From Actinomycetota bacterium (lineage in GTDB: Bacteria > Actinomycetota > Acidimicrobiia > Acidimicrobiales > CADCSY01): 40,927 bases of DNA. The stretch is from positions 1-40,927 of the forward strand of contig JADDQY010000111.1 in NCBI GenBank assembly GCA_016781135.1. Direction: 5' to 3'. Below, piece after piece: positions 1-9,519 of the stretch. The position numbers and the translations under genes are program-made. Positions within the stretch are counted from its first letter, which is position 1. Each line of letters begins with the position of its first letter. The notes under the pieces were generated by a model that was given only the letters and a program-made list of their open reading frames with translations, ran no database searches and was not told the DNA's origin.

Positions 1-50
1 GCGACGCTCTCGTAAAGCGTAGGTCAGGGGTTCGATCCCCCTCTCGGGCT
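1..50 (+). tRNA. tRNA-Thr (anticodon CGT), 5' part outside the window
   Basis: The anticodon arm is complete: stem acgct (4-8) pairs with agcgt (16-20) around loop ctcgtaa, giving anticodon CGT (11-13), which reads Thr codon ACG. The variable loop is 21-25. The T arm is agggg (26-30), loop ttcgatc (31-37), cccct (38-42). The 3' acceptor strand ctcgggc is 43-49 and the discriminator is T50. The CCA end is not encoded, since CCC follows. The D arm and 5' acceptor strand lie before base 1. The sigma-factor start codon is at 54. Confidence 0.9.
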
Positions 51-53
51 CCC

Positions 54-671
54 ATGGCCGATCCCACCACGTTCGCCGACCAGGCGATGGAGCTGATGCC
101 GTCGCTCTACTCAGCGGCGTTGCGCATGACCCGCAACCCCTCCGATGCCGAGGACCTGCTGCAGGAGACGTACCTCAGGGCCTACCGGGGGTTCTCGCGC
201 TTCGAGGAGGGCACCAACCTCAGGGCGTGGCTCTACCGCATCCTGACCAACACCTACATCAACCGCTATCGAGCCAAGCAGCGCCGGCCCGAGGAGACCA
301 GCCTCGAGGACGCCGAGGACTTCTATCTCTACCGCCGCCTCGGCGGCGTCGAAGGGGCCCGGGCGGCCCGCAGCGCCGAGGACGAGCTGCTCGACCTGTT
401 CAGCGAGACCGAGGTCAAAGAGGCGGTCGAGGCCCTACCCGAGCAGTTCCGCATCGCCGTGCTGCTGGCCGACGTCGAGGGATTCGCCTACAAGGAGATC
501 GCCGAGATCCTCGACATCCCCATAGGCACGGTCATGAGCCGGCTCCACCGCGGAAGAAAGGGGCTGCAGAAGCGGTTGTACGACTTCGCCAGCAAACGAC
601 GGATGGTAGGTCAGGACGGGTCGCAGCCCACCGAGGGGGCCGAGCAGGAGGAACTTCCCAGCCGTGGATGA
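54..671 (+). CDS. sigR: ECF RNA polymerase sigma factor, SigR/SigH type
   Basis: Group IV sigma factor of the redox-responsive actinobacterial SigR/SigH family, which directs RNA polymerase to thiol-oxidative and heat-stress promoters. Region 2 (about residues 20-85) carries the family-typical [19 protein letters not shown] and [19 protein letters not shown]; region 4 (about 125-180) carries [17 protein letters not shown] and the helix-turn-helix [15 protein letters not shown]. Length (205 aa) is normal. The following gene is an RsrA-like zinc anti-sigma factor whose GTG start overlaps this stop, the standard sigR-rsrA arrangement. The ATG at 54 lies 3 nt after the mature tRNA 3' end, so no separate leader exists. 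ATGs at 87 and 96 have short purine runs upstream, but would remove N-terminal residues that resemble the family. Confidence 0.9.
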   Translation: MADPTTFADQAMELMPSLYSAALRMTRNPSDAEDLLQETYLRAYRGFSRFEEGTNLRAWLYRILTNTYINRYRAKQRRPEETSLEDAEDFYLYRRLGGVEGARAARSAEDELLDLFSETEVKEAVEALPEQFRIAVLLADVEGFAYKEIAEILDIPIGTVMSRLHRGRKGLQKRLYDFASKRRMVGQDGSQPTEGAEQEELPSRG

Positions 672-969
672 CGACGAAGCCCAGCCCGAGCAACTGGTGC
701 CTCGCCCCGATCCCGGCGACCTCGCCGCCGGGATCGATTGCCGCGAGTCGCTCAGCGAGGTGTACCGGTTCCTCGACGGGGAGCTCACCTTCGAGCGCCG
801 CCAGTTCGTCCGGCTCCACCTCGAGGGGTGTCGCGACTGCCTGGAGGCCTACGACTTCGAGGCCGAGCTCCGGGTGGTGGTTTCGACGTCGTGCAAGGAG
901 AAGCAGCTGCCACCCGGCCTGCGCGAGCGCGTGGCCGACGCCCTGCGGCGACTCTCCGGGGAGTCCTGA
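664..969 (+). CDS. rsrA: Zinc-binding anti-sigma factor, RsrA/ZAS family
   Basis: Predicted redox-sensitive anti-sigma factor that holds the upstream sigma factor inactive and releases it when its thiols are oxidised. Cys26, His52, Cys56 and Cys59 form the H-x3-C-x2-C plus upstream Cys pattern of ZAS proteins, with the spacing of S. coelicolor RsrA (Cys11, His37, Cys41, Cys44). Cys77 sits where RsrA has its CC pair but is single here. The protein is 101 aa, cytoplasmic, with no membrane segment. The GTG start at 664 overlaps the sigma-factor stop by 8 nt and has a strong GGAGGA ribosome site at about 647-654, so the pair is translationally coupled. Confidence 0.85.
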   Translation: MDDDEAQPEQLVPRPDPGDLAAGIDCRESLSEVYRFLDGELTFERRQFVRLHLEGCRDCLEAYDFEAELRVVVSTSCKEKQLPPGLRERVADALRRLSGES

Positions 970-1103
970 CCGCCGGCTGCACCGCGGCGCTCGCGTTGAG
1001 GCCGCCGGAGAGGTCGGGGAGCGAGCACGAGCCCTCGACTGCCGTGCGCCGGGCGGCCGGTTGCGGGGACGGTTCGGGAGGACCGGTCAGAGACCTCCTG
1101 GCC

Positions 1104-1109
1104 TACCAT
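1104..1109 (+). promoter_or_regulatory. -10 element for leaderless start at 1116
   Basis: TACCAT fits the actinobacterial TANNNT -10 consensus. Six bases separate it from ATG 1116, so transcription would begin at the start codon. No Shine-Dalgarno is present. The same spacing recurs at 6503, 15866, 26442, 35350 and 39730. No clear -35 is visible. Confidence 0.5.
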
Positions 1110-1115
1110 GGCGCC

Positions 1116-1277
1116 ATGGACCTCGCTTCCGCTCCGGTGCTGGCTGCCAAGGTGTGGCACTACTGGATCGCCGTCCCCCTCGCCGGTGGTGGCCTCCTGC
1201 TGCTGGCGGCGACCGTCGCCGGTTATCTGAAGAAGGTCCAGTCGCTCAAGTATCCGAGGGGCGGCACCGGTGAGTGA
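1116..1277 (+). CDS. Small single-pass membrane protein (53 aa), unknown function
   Basis: A short N-terminal segment (MDLASAPVLAAKVWHYW) is followed by one hydrophobic helix (about residues 17-37, rich in Gly, Ala, Leu, Val) and a basic tail with LKK and LKYPRG, so a type with N outside and C in the cytoplasm is likely. The stop overlaps the GTG of the next gene (1270) by 8 nt, which supports its being translated and coupled to the metalloprotease. ATG 1108 is out of frame. The 146 nt between the anti-sigma stop and this start hold no gene. I do not recognise the family. Confidence 0.6.
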   Translation: MDLASAPVLAAKVWHYWIAVPLAGGGLLLLAATVAGYLKKVQSLKYPRGGTGE

Positions 1278-2370
1278 TCCGGTCGGCTGGGAGCTGGCCG
1301 AGAAGGTTGGGGTGGCTGTCGCCGATCGGGTGGGCCGTCGGGATGCCTCCTCCAGCGGCTACCGGCCCGACCCCCTGGTCGCCGACTTCGAGGAGCTGAC
1401 GGCCGAAGCCGAGGTCCTGGTCGGGCAGGCCACCGGTCTCGTGTCTCAGGCCGGGCCCGCCCGGGCCCGGGTCACCGACCGGGCGGGATGGGTCCGGGCC
1501 AACGTGGCGTCGTTCCGGCGGATGCTCGCCCCCCTCACCGATCGGCTGGGCGACCGGATGCCCAAGAGCGCGGCAGCGGCCAAGGTGACCCGCACCCTCA
1601 CCGGCGTCGAGGTCGGCGCCCTGCTCGGCTGGATGTCGACCCGGGTCCTCGGCCAGTACGACCTGCTCATCGTCGACGACGACAGCGCGACCGAGCAGGA
1701 CCTGGTGTACTACGTCGGCCCCAACGTCGTCACCCTGGAGCAGCGCTTCGGCTTCCCGCCAAGGGAGTTCCGCCTGTGGCTGGCGCTGCACGAGGTTACC
1801 CACCGGGCCCAGTTCACCGGCGTCCCCTGGCTCCGAGGCCACTTCCTGTCCCTGGTCGAGGCCAGCCTCGGCAGCATCGAGCCCGATCCCAAGCGCTTCG
1901 TGTCCACCCTGCGACGAGTGGCCGAGGAGGTGCGGTCGGGGCGCAACCCCCTCGACGAGGGTGGCCTGGTCTCGCTGCTGGCCACCGCCGAGCAGCAGGA
2001 GCTGCTGTCCCGCATCGGCGGGATGATGAGCTTGCTGGAGGGCCACGGGGACGTGACCATGGACCGTGCCGGCGCCGACCGCATCCCCTCGGCACCGCGC
2101 TTCGGCCGCGTCCTGCAGGAGCGCCGGGCGCGGGCGTCGGGGCCGGCCAAGCTGGTGCAGAAGCTCATCGGCCTCGACGCCAAGCTCAAGCAGTACGAGC
2201 AGGGTGAACGCTTCATCAGGACCGTCGAGGGCTTGGGAGGGCCCGACGAGCTGGCCCGGGTCTGGGAACGTCCCGAGCACCTCCCCACGCTGGCGGAGAT
2301 CCGCGACCCGGCGGCATGGATGCGCCGCATCGGTGCCCCCGTCCCTGGAGGAGCCGCTGCGGCCAGCTGA
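1270..2370 (+). CDS. Zinc-dependent metalloprotease-like protein, DUF2342/F420-associated family
   Basis: A 366-aa protein of the actinobacterial family sometimes labelled coenzyme-F420-biosynthesis-associated putative hydrolase (like M. tuberculosis Rv3626c). The key motif is HEVTH at about residues 174-178, in LWLALHEVTHRAQF, with GHFLSLVEASLGSIEPDP following; this fits a gluzincin-type zinc site. In the family this gene sits beside tilS and hpt, exactly as here. GTG start at 1270 is coupled to the preceding small membrane protein; the following tilS start lies inside its 3' end. Substrate and physiological role are unknown, and the F420 link is a naming tradition, not something this sequence shows. 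Confidence 0.85.
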   Translation: MSDPVGWELAEKVGVAVADRVGRRDASSSGYRPDPLVADFEELTAEAEVLVGQATGLVSQAGPARARVTDRAGWVRANVASFRRMLAPLTDRLGDRMPKSAAAAKVTRTLTGVEVGALLGWMSTRVLGQYDLLIVDDDSATEQDLVYYVGPNVVTLEQRFGFPPREFRLWLALHEVTHRAQFTGVPWLRGHFLSLVEASLGSIEPDPKRFVSTLRRVAEEVRSGRNPLDEGGLVSLLATAEQQELLSRIGGMMSLLEGHGDVTMDRAGADRIPSAPRFGRVLQERRARASGPAKLVQKLIGLDAKLKQYEQGERFIRTVEGLGGPDELARVWERPEHLPTLAEIRDPAAWMRRIGAPVPGGAAAAS

Positions 2371-3241
2371 CGTCCTGCCGCGCTGCGCCTTCCCGGCACC
2401 GGGAACGCCGGTGGTCGCGGCCGTCTCGGGAGGGGCGGACTCCTCCGCCCTGCTGCTGCTCGCCGTCGAGGCCGGGTGTGAGGTGACCGCCGTCCACGTC
2501 GACCATGACTTGCGGCCCGGTTCGGCCGCCGAAGCCGACGTGGTGGCCGAGTTGGCCGCGTCGCTCGGGGCCCGCTTCCTCGCCCGCCGGGCCCCGGTGC
2601 GGCCGGGCCCCAACCTCGAGGCCCGCGCCCGACAGGCCCGCTTCTCGGTGCTCCCAGGAGGGGCGATGACCGGCCACACCGCCGACGACCAAGCGGAGAC
2701 GGTGGTGCTCAACCTGATGCGGGGTGCAGGCCTGGATGGGTTGGCGGGGATGCGCCCGGGGCCGACGAAGCCGTTGCTGGCCCTGCGCCGGCGAGAGACG
2801 ACCGCGCTGTGCGAGACCCTTGGCATCCGACCCCTCGTCGACCCGACCAACGACGATCTCGCCCTGCGCCGGAACCGGGTGCGTCACGAGGTGCTGCCGC
2901 TGCTCGATCGGGTGGCCGAGCGTGACGTGGCTGCGGTGCTCGCTCGCAACGCCACGCTGGCCGGCGACGACAGCCGGTTTCTCGACGACGTGGCGGCGGC
3001 GGCGCTCGACCCGACCGACGCCGGGGCCCTCGCCGACGCTCCCCGCCCTCTGGCCCGCAGAGCGCTGCGGCGCTGGTTGGTCGACCACGGCGACGGCCAC
3101 GCCCCGGCGGCGACGACCGTCGAGCGGGTGCTGGAGGTGGCCGGAGGTCGCTGGCGAGCCACCGAGATCGGCAACGGGCGTCGCGTCGTGCGCCGGGGAG
3201 GTCGCCTTCGGCTGGAGCGGAGGTCATCTGTCGAGCGATAG
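2333..3241 (+). CDS. tilS: tRNA(Ile)-lysidine synthase
   Basis: Converts the wobble cytidine of tRNA-Ile(CAU) to lysidine using ATP and lysine, so that the tRNA reads AUA as Ile. The PP-loop ATPase motif SGGADS is at about residues 32-37; HVDHDLRPGS, the GHTADDQAETVVLNLMRG block and the later RNRVRHEVLPLL block are all typical. At about 302 aa it has the short actinobacterial form. The open frame extends upstream inside the metalloprotease gene; GTG 2333 is the last good start before the PP-loop, overlapping the upstream stop by 38 nt. No clear Shine-Dalgarno is seen, so the start is approximate. Confidence 0.9.
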   Translation: MPPSLEEPLRPADVLPRCAFPAPGTPVVAAVSGGADSSALLLLAVEAGCEVTAVHVDHDLRPGSAAEADVVAELAASLGARFLARRAPVRPGPNLEARARQARFSVLPGGAMTGHTADDQAETVVLNLMRGAGLDGLAGMRPGPTKPLLALRRRETTALCETLGIRPLVDPTNDDLALRRNRVRHEVLPLLDRVAERDVAAVLARNATLAGDDSRFLDDVAAAALDPTDAGALADAPRPLARRALRRWLVDHGDGHAPAATTVERVLEVAGGRWRATEIGNGRRVVRRGGRLRLERRSSVER

Positions 3242-3250
3242 TGGCAGGCG

Positions 3251-3853
3251 ATGGCCGCCGAAGGTACGGAGCGATCGGCGGTGAGGCCGGTCCCCCCTCC
3301 CTACGACGCCGACCCGGCGCTCGGGGGCCTCGTGGTGAGCCAGGGCGAGCTCGAGTCACGCATCGCCGAGCTCGGACGTCGGATCACTGCCGACTACGCC
3401 GGCCGGCCGCCGTTGCTCGTTGGGGTGCTGAAGGGCGCCTTCGTGTTCATGTCGGATCTCTCCCGGGTCATCGACCTGCCCGTCGAGTTCGACTTCATGG
3501 CCGTGGCCTCCTATGGCAGTGCGACCCGTACCAGCGGGGTCGTCCGCATCGTCAAGGACCTCGACCTCGACCTCACCGGGCGCCACGTGCTGCTGGTGGA
3601 GGACATCGTCGACAGTGGGCTGACGCTGTCGTACCTGCGCCGCAACCTGCTGGCCCGCCGCCCGGCCAGCCTGGCGGTGTGCTCGCTGCTGGTCCGGGAG
3701 GGGGTCGACGACGAGCTCGACCTGGCGTACGTCGGGTTCCAGGTGCCCTCCGACTTCGTGGTGGGCTACGGCCTCGACGTCGACGAGCGCTACCGGAACC
3801 TGCCGTTCGTGGCCACCTTCGCCGGCCGCCAGGAGCTCGGAGGGCAGGCCTGA
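3251..3853 (+). CDS. hpt: Hypoxanthine phosphoribosyltransferase
   Basis: Purine salvage enzyme that makes IMP or GMP from hypoxanthine or guanine and PRPP, in the cytoplasm. The PRPP-binding signature VLLVEDIVDSGLTL is at about residues 113-126; LLVGVLKGAFVFMSDL, the flexible-loop SYGSATRTSG and the C-terminal DFVVGYGLDVDERYRNLPF are all typical of bacterial HPRT. Length (200 aa) includes a slightly long N-terminus of about 20 residues. It follows tilS by 9 nt, and tilS-hpt-ftsH is a widely conserved trio from Bacillus to Mycobacterium. Confidence 0.95.
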   Translation: MAAEGTERSAVRPVPPPYDADPALGGLVVSQGELESRIAELGRRITADYAGRPPLLVGVLKGAFVFMSDLSRVIDLPVEFDFMAVASYGSATRTSGVVRIVKDLDLDLTGRHVLLVEDIVDSGLTLSYLRRNLLARRPASLAVCSLLVREGVDDELDLAYVGFQVPSDFVVGYGLDVDERYRNLPFVATFAGRQELGGQA

Positions 3854-3878
3854 GGTCGTGGGCAGTGGGTTGAGGCCG

Positions 3879-3884
3879 TAGTCT
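3879..3884 (+). promoter_or_regulatory. Possible -10 element upstream of ftsH
   Basis: TAGTCT matches TANNNT in the 60-nt gap between hpt and ftsH. Transcription from about 3891 would give a leader of about 24 nt containing the GGAG site (3905-3908). No convincing -35 is visible. Confidence 0.35.
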
Positions 3885-3914
3885 GGTGGCTTCCCTCGGC
3901 TCTTGGAGTGCAGC

Positions 3915-5795
<1,881 letters not shown>

Positions 5796-5802
5796 GCCCG
5801 GG

Positions 5803-6414
5803 GTGGACAACGGGTCGGGCGACGACTCTCTGAGCGAGCGGGCCCACGACTTCGATCGGGCCCGGATCGAGAAGGCCGTCCGAGAGATCCTGGCGGCGAT
5901 CGGTGAGGATCCCGGGCGCGAGGGCCTCGAACGGACCCCGGCGCGGGTCGCCGACCTCTACGCCGAGATCTTCGCCGGCGTCGACGGCGACCCCGGTGAA
6001 CACCTCGCCGTCACCTTCGCCGCCGACCACGACGAGATGGTCATGGTGCGCGACCTCTCCCTGGTCTCGACGTGCGAGCACCACCTCGCCCCGTTCATCG
6101 GAACGGCCCACGTGGCCTACATCCCGAGCGCCGACGGCCGCATCACCGGGCTTTCCAAGCTGGCTCGCCTCGTCGACGGCTACGCCCGCCGTCCCCAGGT
6201 GCAGGAGCGGCTCACCACCCAGATCGCCGACACCCTCGAGCGGGTGTTGCGCCCCCGGGGTGTCCTCGTGGTGATCGAGGCCGAGCACCTGTGCATGTCG
6301 ATGCGGGGGGTGCGCAAGCCCGGGGCCACCACCGTGACCTCGGCGGTGCGGGGACTGTTCCGCGACAACTTCGCCACTCGAGCGGAGGCGATGGCGTTCA
6401 TCCACCGCCGCTGA
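5803..6414 (+). CDS. folE: GTP cyclohydrolase I
   Basis: First step of tetrahydrofolate synthesis: GTP to 7,8-dihydroneopterin triphosphate. Zinc ligands are visible as CEHH (Cys at about residue 91) and the Cys of CMSMRGV (about 164). Other family blocks are [50 protein letters not shown] and [15 protein letters not shown]. The protein is 203 aa, of usual size. GTG 5803 lies 7 nt after the ftsH stop; the longer open frame running back into ftsH is spurious. The ftsH-folE-folP order matches mycobacteria. Confidence 0.95.
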   Translation: MDNGSGDDSLSERAHDFDRARIEKAVREILAAIGEDPGREGLERTPARVADLYAEIFAGVDGDPGEHLAVTFAADHDEMVMVRDLSLVSTCEHHLAPFIGTAHVAYIPSADGRITGLSKLARLVDGYARRPQVQERLTTQIADTLERVLRPRGVLVVIEAEHLCMSMRGVRKPGATTVTSAVRGLFRDNFATRAEAMAFIHRR

Positions 6415-6490
6415 CGCTGTTTCCTTTCGCTCTCGTCGAGAGGAACGCCGCCACCTCGGCCGGCTTCACACCAGACCGGGGACGGGCAAC

Positions 6491-6496
6491 TACGTT
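6491..6496 (+). promoter_or_regulatory. -10 element for leaderless folP
   Basis: TACGTT, six bases, then ATG 6503, with no ribosome site. TTCACA at 6465-6470 resembles a -35, but the 20-bp spacer is long. This would let the folate genes be transcribed separately from ftsH-folE, which fits the 88-nt gap after folE. Confidence 0.5.
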
Positions 6497-6502
6497 CGGC
6501 AC

Positions 6503-7285
6503 ATGGCGACTCGGGTGATGGGGGTGCTGAACGTGACGCCCGACTCGTTCTCCGACGGGGGCCGCTTCACCGACCCGGAGGCGGCGGTGGCCCGAGGCCT
6601 GGAGATGAAGCTCGAGGGCGCCGACGTCATCGACGTGGGGGGAGAGTCGACACGCCCGGGAGCCCTGCCGGTCGGCGAGACCGAGGAGCGCCGCCGGGTG
6701 CTGGAGGTGGTCGCCGCCCTCGCTCCCGACGTCGCCGTGTCCGTCGACACCCGCTCAGCGGCGGTGGCCGAAGCCGCGGTCGAGGCGGGGGCCAGCCTGA
6801 TCAACGACGTGTCGGCGTCGCTGTGGCCAGTCGCTGCTGCTCTGGGGGTGGGGTGGGTCGCCATGCACATGCAGGGCGAACCTCGCACCATGCAGCTCGA
6901 CCCCCGCTACGACGACGTCGTCAGCGAAGTGCGCTCGTTTCTCCTCGCCCGGGCCGAGCAGGCGGGAGCGGCCGGAGTGCGCGAGGTGTGGATCGATCCC
7001 GGCATCGGGTTCGGCAAGAGCCTCGAGCACAACCTCGCTCTCGTGCGGTGCCTCGACCACCTGGTGGGCACCGGGGTCCCCGTGCTCGTGGGAGCCAGCC
7101 GCAAAGGCTTCCTGGGAGCGCTGCTCGGCGGCGCGCCCACCGACGACCGGCTGGAGGGTTCGTTGGCGGTGGCGGTGTGGGCCGCAACCAGCGGAGTCGG
7201 CATGGTGCGGGTGCACGACGTCGCCGCCACCGTGCAGGCGCTGCGGCTGGTCGGCGACACCACCACCACTCCCGTGAGGGTCTGA
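6503..7285 (+). CDS. folP: Dihydropteroate synthase
   Basis: Joins p-aminobenzoate to 6-hydroxymethyl-7,8-dihydropterin diphosphate; the sulfonamide target. Family signatures are visible in order: MGVLNVTPDSFSDGG at the N-terminus (pterin/PPi loop), DVIDVGGESTRPG (about residues 39-51), SVDTRSAAVAEAAV, INDVSA, VAMHMQGEPRTMQ, IDPGIGFGKSLEHNLALV and VGASRKGFLG with the GSLAVAVWAA helix. At 260 aa it is a full-length TIM barrel. The start follows a leaderless-type promoter. The next gene begins 3 nt after the stop, so folP-phosphatase-like-folB-folK forms one run. Confidence 0.95.
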   Translation: MATRVMGVLNVTPDSFSDGGRFTDPEAAVARGLEMKLEGADVIDVGGESTRPGALPVGETEERRRVLEVVAALAPDVAVSVDTRSAAVAEAAVEAGASLINDVSASLWPVAAALGVGWVAMHMQGEPRTMQLDPRYDDVVSEVRSFLLARAEQAGAAGVREVWIDPGIGFGKSLEHNLALVRCLDHLVGTGVPVLVGASRKGFLGALLGGAPTDDRLEGSLAVAVWAATSGVGMVRVHDVAATVQALRLVGDTTTTPVRV

Positions 7286-7288
7286 GCC

Positions 7289-7798
7289 GTGAAGGGCAAG
7301 TGGGCCGAGGGCATGCCCCCTCGCAACTTCACCTGGGTGATCCGTGACCAGCTGGCGGTGAGCGAGCGGCTGGGCGGCTACGGCGCGAGCCACCGCAGAG
7401 TGCGTCGCCAGGAGGAGGTCGTGTGGGTCAAGGCCCAGGGCTTCACCCGGGTGGTCAGCCTCCTGGCGTCGCCACACAACCTGCACGTCTACGAGGCGGC
7501 CGCGCTGCCGTGGCGGCACGTGCCGTTCGTGCCCGGCGACGACCCGACCTCACGTCTGGTCACCTTCTACGCCGAGCTGCGGGCCGACCTGGTCGCCGGG
7601 GAGCGGGTCCTGGTCCACGACGACGACGTGGGTGACCGGGTGCAGGGGGTCCTGGCCGGCTACCTCCTCCACACCGGCCTGGTGGGCCACGAACCCCGGG
7701 CGATCGCCGTCCTCGAGCACCTCCTCCACCGCCAGATGGGCCCGGCGGGCCGCGAGCTGGTCGCCGTCGCCGGGCGCCTGGCGCCCAGGCATGAGTGA
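7289..7798 (+). CDS. Dual-specificity-phosphatase-fold protein without catalytic Cys
   Basis: A 169-aa protein that I read as a tyrosine/dual-specificity phosphatase fold. FTRVVSLLASPHNLHVYEAA, WRHVPFVPGDDPTSRLVTFYAELRADL and the P-loop neighbourhood ERVLVHDDDVGDRVQGVLAGYLLHTGLV follow the DSP plan, where VHCxxGxxRTG is expected. Here the position of the nucleophilic Cys is Asp (about residue 111) and the arginine position is in DRV, so phosphocysteine chemistry is not possible. It lies between folP and folB, 3 nt after folP and overlapping folB by 8 nt. It may be a pseudoenzyme or a scaffold; a link to removing phosphate from dihydroneopterin phosphates is only speculation. Confidence 0.6.
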   Translation: MKGKWAEGMPPRNFTWVIRDQLAVSERLGGYGASHRRVRRQEEVVWVKAQGFTRVVSLLASPHNLHVYEAAALPWRHVPFVPGDDPTSRLVTFYAELRADLVAGERVLVHDDDVGDRVQGVLAGYLLHTGLVGHEPRAIAVLEHLLHRQMGPAGRELVAVAGRLAPRHE

Positions 7799-8153
7799 CG
7801 AGCGCATCGAGCTGCGAGGGCTGCGGGTGCTGGTTCGCTGCGGCAACGACGACACGGAGCGGGAGGTGCCCCAGCCGCTGGAGATCGATCTCGATGTGGT
7901 GGTCGACCTCACAGCAGCGGGGGCGAGCGACGACCTCGCCGACACCGTCGACTACGGCGGGCTGTGTGACGCGGTGGTGGCGTCGCTGGCCGCCCCGGCG
8001 GCGCTGCTCGAGCACCTGGCCGAGCGCGCCGCCGCCGCCGCCCTCGCCTTCGACGACCGCATCGACGCCACCGTGGTGGTGCTGCGCAAGCTCCGGCCCC
8101 CGGTGGCCCACCACCTGCAGACCGCCGGGGTGCGGGTCGTCCGCCGCCGGTGA
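7791..8153 (+). CDS. folB: Dihydroneopterin aldolase
   Basis: Cleaves 7,8-dihydroneopterin to 6-hydroxymethyl-7,8-dihydropterin and glycolaldehyde. The 120-aa protein aligns with E. coli FolB by eye: the catalytic Glu (in DDTEREVPQPLEIDL), the DDLADTVDYGGLCDAV block, LLEHLAERAAAAAL and the catalytic Lys (in VLRKLRPPV) are kept. ATG 7791 overlaps the preceding stop by 8 nt, and the stop overlaps the GTG of folK by 4 nt, so translation is coupled in both directions. Confidence 0.9.
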   Translation: MSDERIELRGLRVLVRCGNDDTEREVPQPLEIDLDVVVDLTAAGASDDLADTVDYGGLCDAVVASLAAPAALLEHLAERAAAAALAFDDRIDATVVVLRKLRPPVAHHLQTAGVRVVRRR

Positions 8154-8617
8154 GGGCCTACCTCGGGCTCGGATCCAACCTGGGTGACCGCCGCCGCCTG
8201 TTGTGCGAGGCGGTGGCCGCCCTCCCCGAGGTGGTCGCCGTCTCGCCCGTCTACGAGACCGAGCCGGTGGGTGGCCCGGCCGACCAGGGGCCCTACCTGA
8301 ACGTCGTGGTGGAGCTGGCCACCGAGCGCTCCCCCCGTCAGCTGCTCGAGCTGGCCAGGAGCCTGGAGGAACGGGCGGGGAGGGTGCGCAGCCAGCGCGA
8401 CGGACCGCGAACCCTCGATGTCGACGTGCTGCTGGTCGGCGACCTGCACGTGGACGAGGCCGACCTCGTCGTCCCTCACCCCCGGATGTGGCGTCGCCGC
8501 TTCGTGCTCGCGCCCCTCGCCGACCTCGCGCCCGACTTGGTGCCGGTCGAGGCCCTCGCTCACAGCGCGGGCGTGGTCCGCCGGCTCCCGAGGGACCTGC
8601 TCGACGCCGATGGGTAG
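8150..8617 (+). CDS. folK: 2-amino-4-hydroxy-6-hydroxymethyldihydropteridine diphosphokinase
   Basis: Transfers pyrophosphate from ATP to 6-hydroxymethyl-7,8-dihydropterin, providing the FolP substrate. Typical blocks are AYLGLGSNLGDRR at the N-terminus, SPVYETEPVGGPADQGPYLNVVVEL, LELARSLEERAGRVRSQRDGPRTLDVDVLLVGD and the ATP-binding VVPHPRMWRRRFVLAPLADLAP. The protein is 155 aa, as usual. GTG 8150 starts inside the folB stop region (GTGA overlap). A gap of 56 nt follows before panC. Confidence 0.95.
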   Translation: MRAYLGLGSNLGDRRRLLCEAVAALPEVVAVSPVYETEPVGGPADQGPYLNVVVELATERSPRQLLELARSLEERAGRVRSQRDGPRTLDVDVLLVGDLHVDEADLVVPHPRMWRRRFVLAPLADLAPDLVPVEALAHSAGVVRRLPRDLLDADG

Positions 8618-8673
8618 GCTCGACGAGGCGAACGGCACCCGTCGGGGCTGGAACGCAGGGAGGACGATTGCTG

Positions 8674-9519
8674 GTGATCGAGCGGGTAGCCGAGCTGAGC
8701 GCGGCGCTCGAAGCGAGACGGGCGGCGGCGTCGACGGTGGGACTGGTGCCCACCCTGGGCGCCCTCCACGACGGCCACGCCAGCCTGATCGAGCGAGCCG
8801 CCGCCGAGTGCGATCTCGCCTGCGTGAGCATCTTCGTCAACCCGCTCCAGTTCACGTCGGCCGCCGAGGCGGCGGCCTACCCCAGCGGCCTCGACGCCGA
8901 CGTGGTGCTGGCCGAGAAGGCCGGGGCGACCGTCGTGTTCGCTCCCACCCTCGAGGAGATGTACCCCCAGCCTCCCGCCGTCGGCGTGCAGATCGCCGGC
9001 CAACTCGGGGCGACCCTCGAAGGGGTCAGCCGGCCCGGCCACCTCGACGGGGTGGCCACGGTCGTGGCCAAGCTGTTCGCCATGGCCGGGCGGTGCCGGG
9101 CCTACTTCGGGGAGAAGGACTACCAGCAGCTCCTCGTCGTCCGCCGGCTGGTGGCCGACCTGTCGTTCCCGGTGACGGTCGTGGCCTGCCCGACGGTGCG
9201 GAGCATCGACGGCGTGGCCGAGTCCAGCCGGAACCGCCAGCTGTCGAGCGCCGAGCGGGGCGCTGCCCCGGTGCTGTGCCGGGCGCTGCGAGCGGGTGCC
9301 GCCGCTGTCCTCGCCGGCGGGTCCGAGCCCGGGGAGGTGGCCGGCCTCATGGCCGACATCGTCGCCGCCGAGCCCCTGGTCGAGCTCGACTACGCCGTGG
9401 TGGTCGACGCCGCCTCCCTGGTGGTGCCCGAGCGGCTCGTCGGCGAGCTGCGGCTGCTGGTGGCCGCCCGGGTGGGTGGGACCCGACTGATCGACAACGT
9501 CGGGGTGCGGGTGGCGTGA
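8674..9519 (+). CDS. panC: Pantothenate synthetase
   Basis: Condenses pantoate and beta-alanine with ATP to give pantothenate. The HIGH-type motif is in VPTLGALHDGHASLI; NPLQFTSAAEAAAYP, RPGHLDGVATVVAKLF, AYFGEKDYQQL and the KMSKS-like SSRNRQLS follow in normal order. GTG 8674 gives 281 aa and lies 9-10 nt from GGGAGGA (8658-8664). TTG 8668 is also in frame but only 3-4 nt from that site, so GTG is preferred. Its TGA overlaps the panD GTG by 3 nt. PanC and PanD together supply both the enzyme and its beta-alanine substrate. Confidence 0.93.
   Translation: MIERVAELSAALEARRAAASTVGLVPTLGALHDGHASLIERAAAECDLACVSIFVNPLQFTSAAEAAAYPSGLDADVVLAEKAGATVVFAPTLEEMYPQPPAVGVQIAGQLGATLEGVSRPGHLDGVATVVAKLFAMAGRCRAYFGEKDYQQLLVVRRLVADLSFPVTVVACPTVRSIDGVAESSRNRQLSSAERGAAPVLCRALRAGAAAVLAGGSEPGEVAGLMADIVAAEPLVELDYAVVVDAASLVVPERLVGELRLLVAARVGGTRLIDNVGVRVA

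Noticed and set aside
1246..2850. Minus-strand open frame of 534 codons
   Set aside because: Antisense of the metalloprotease and tilS.
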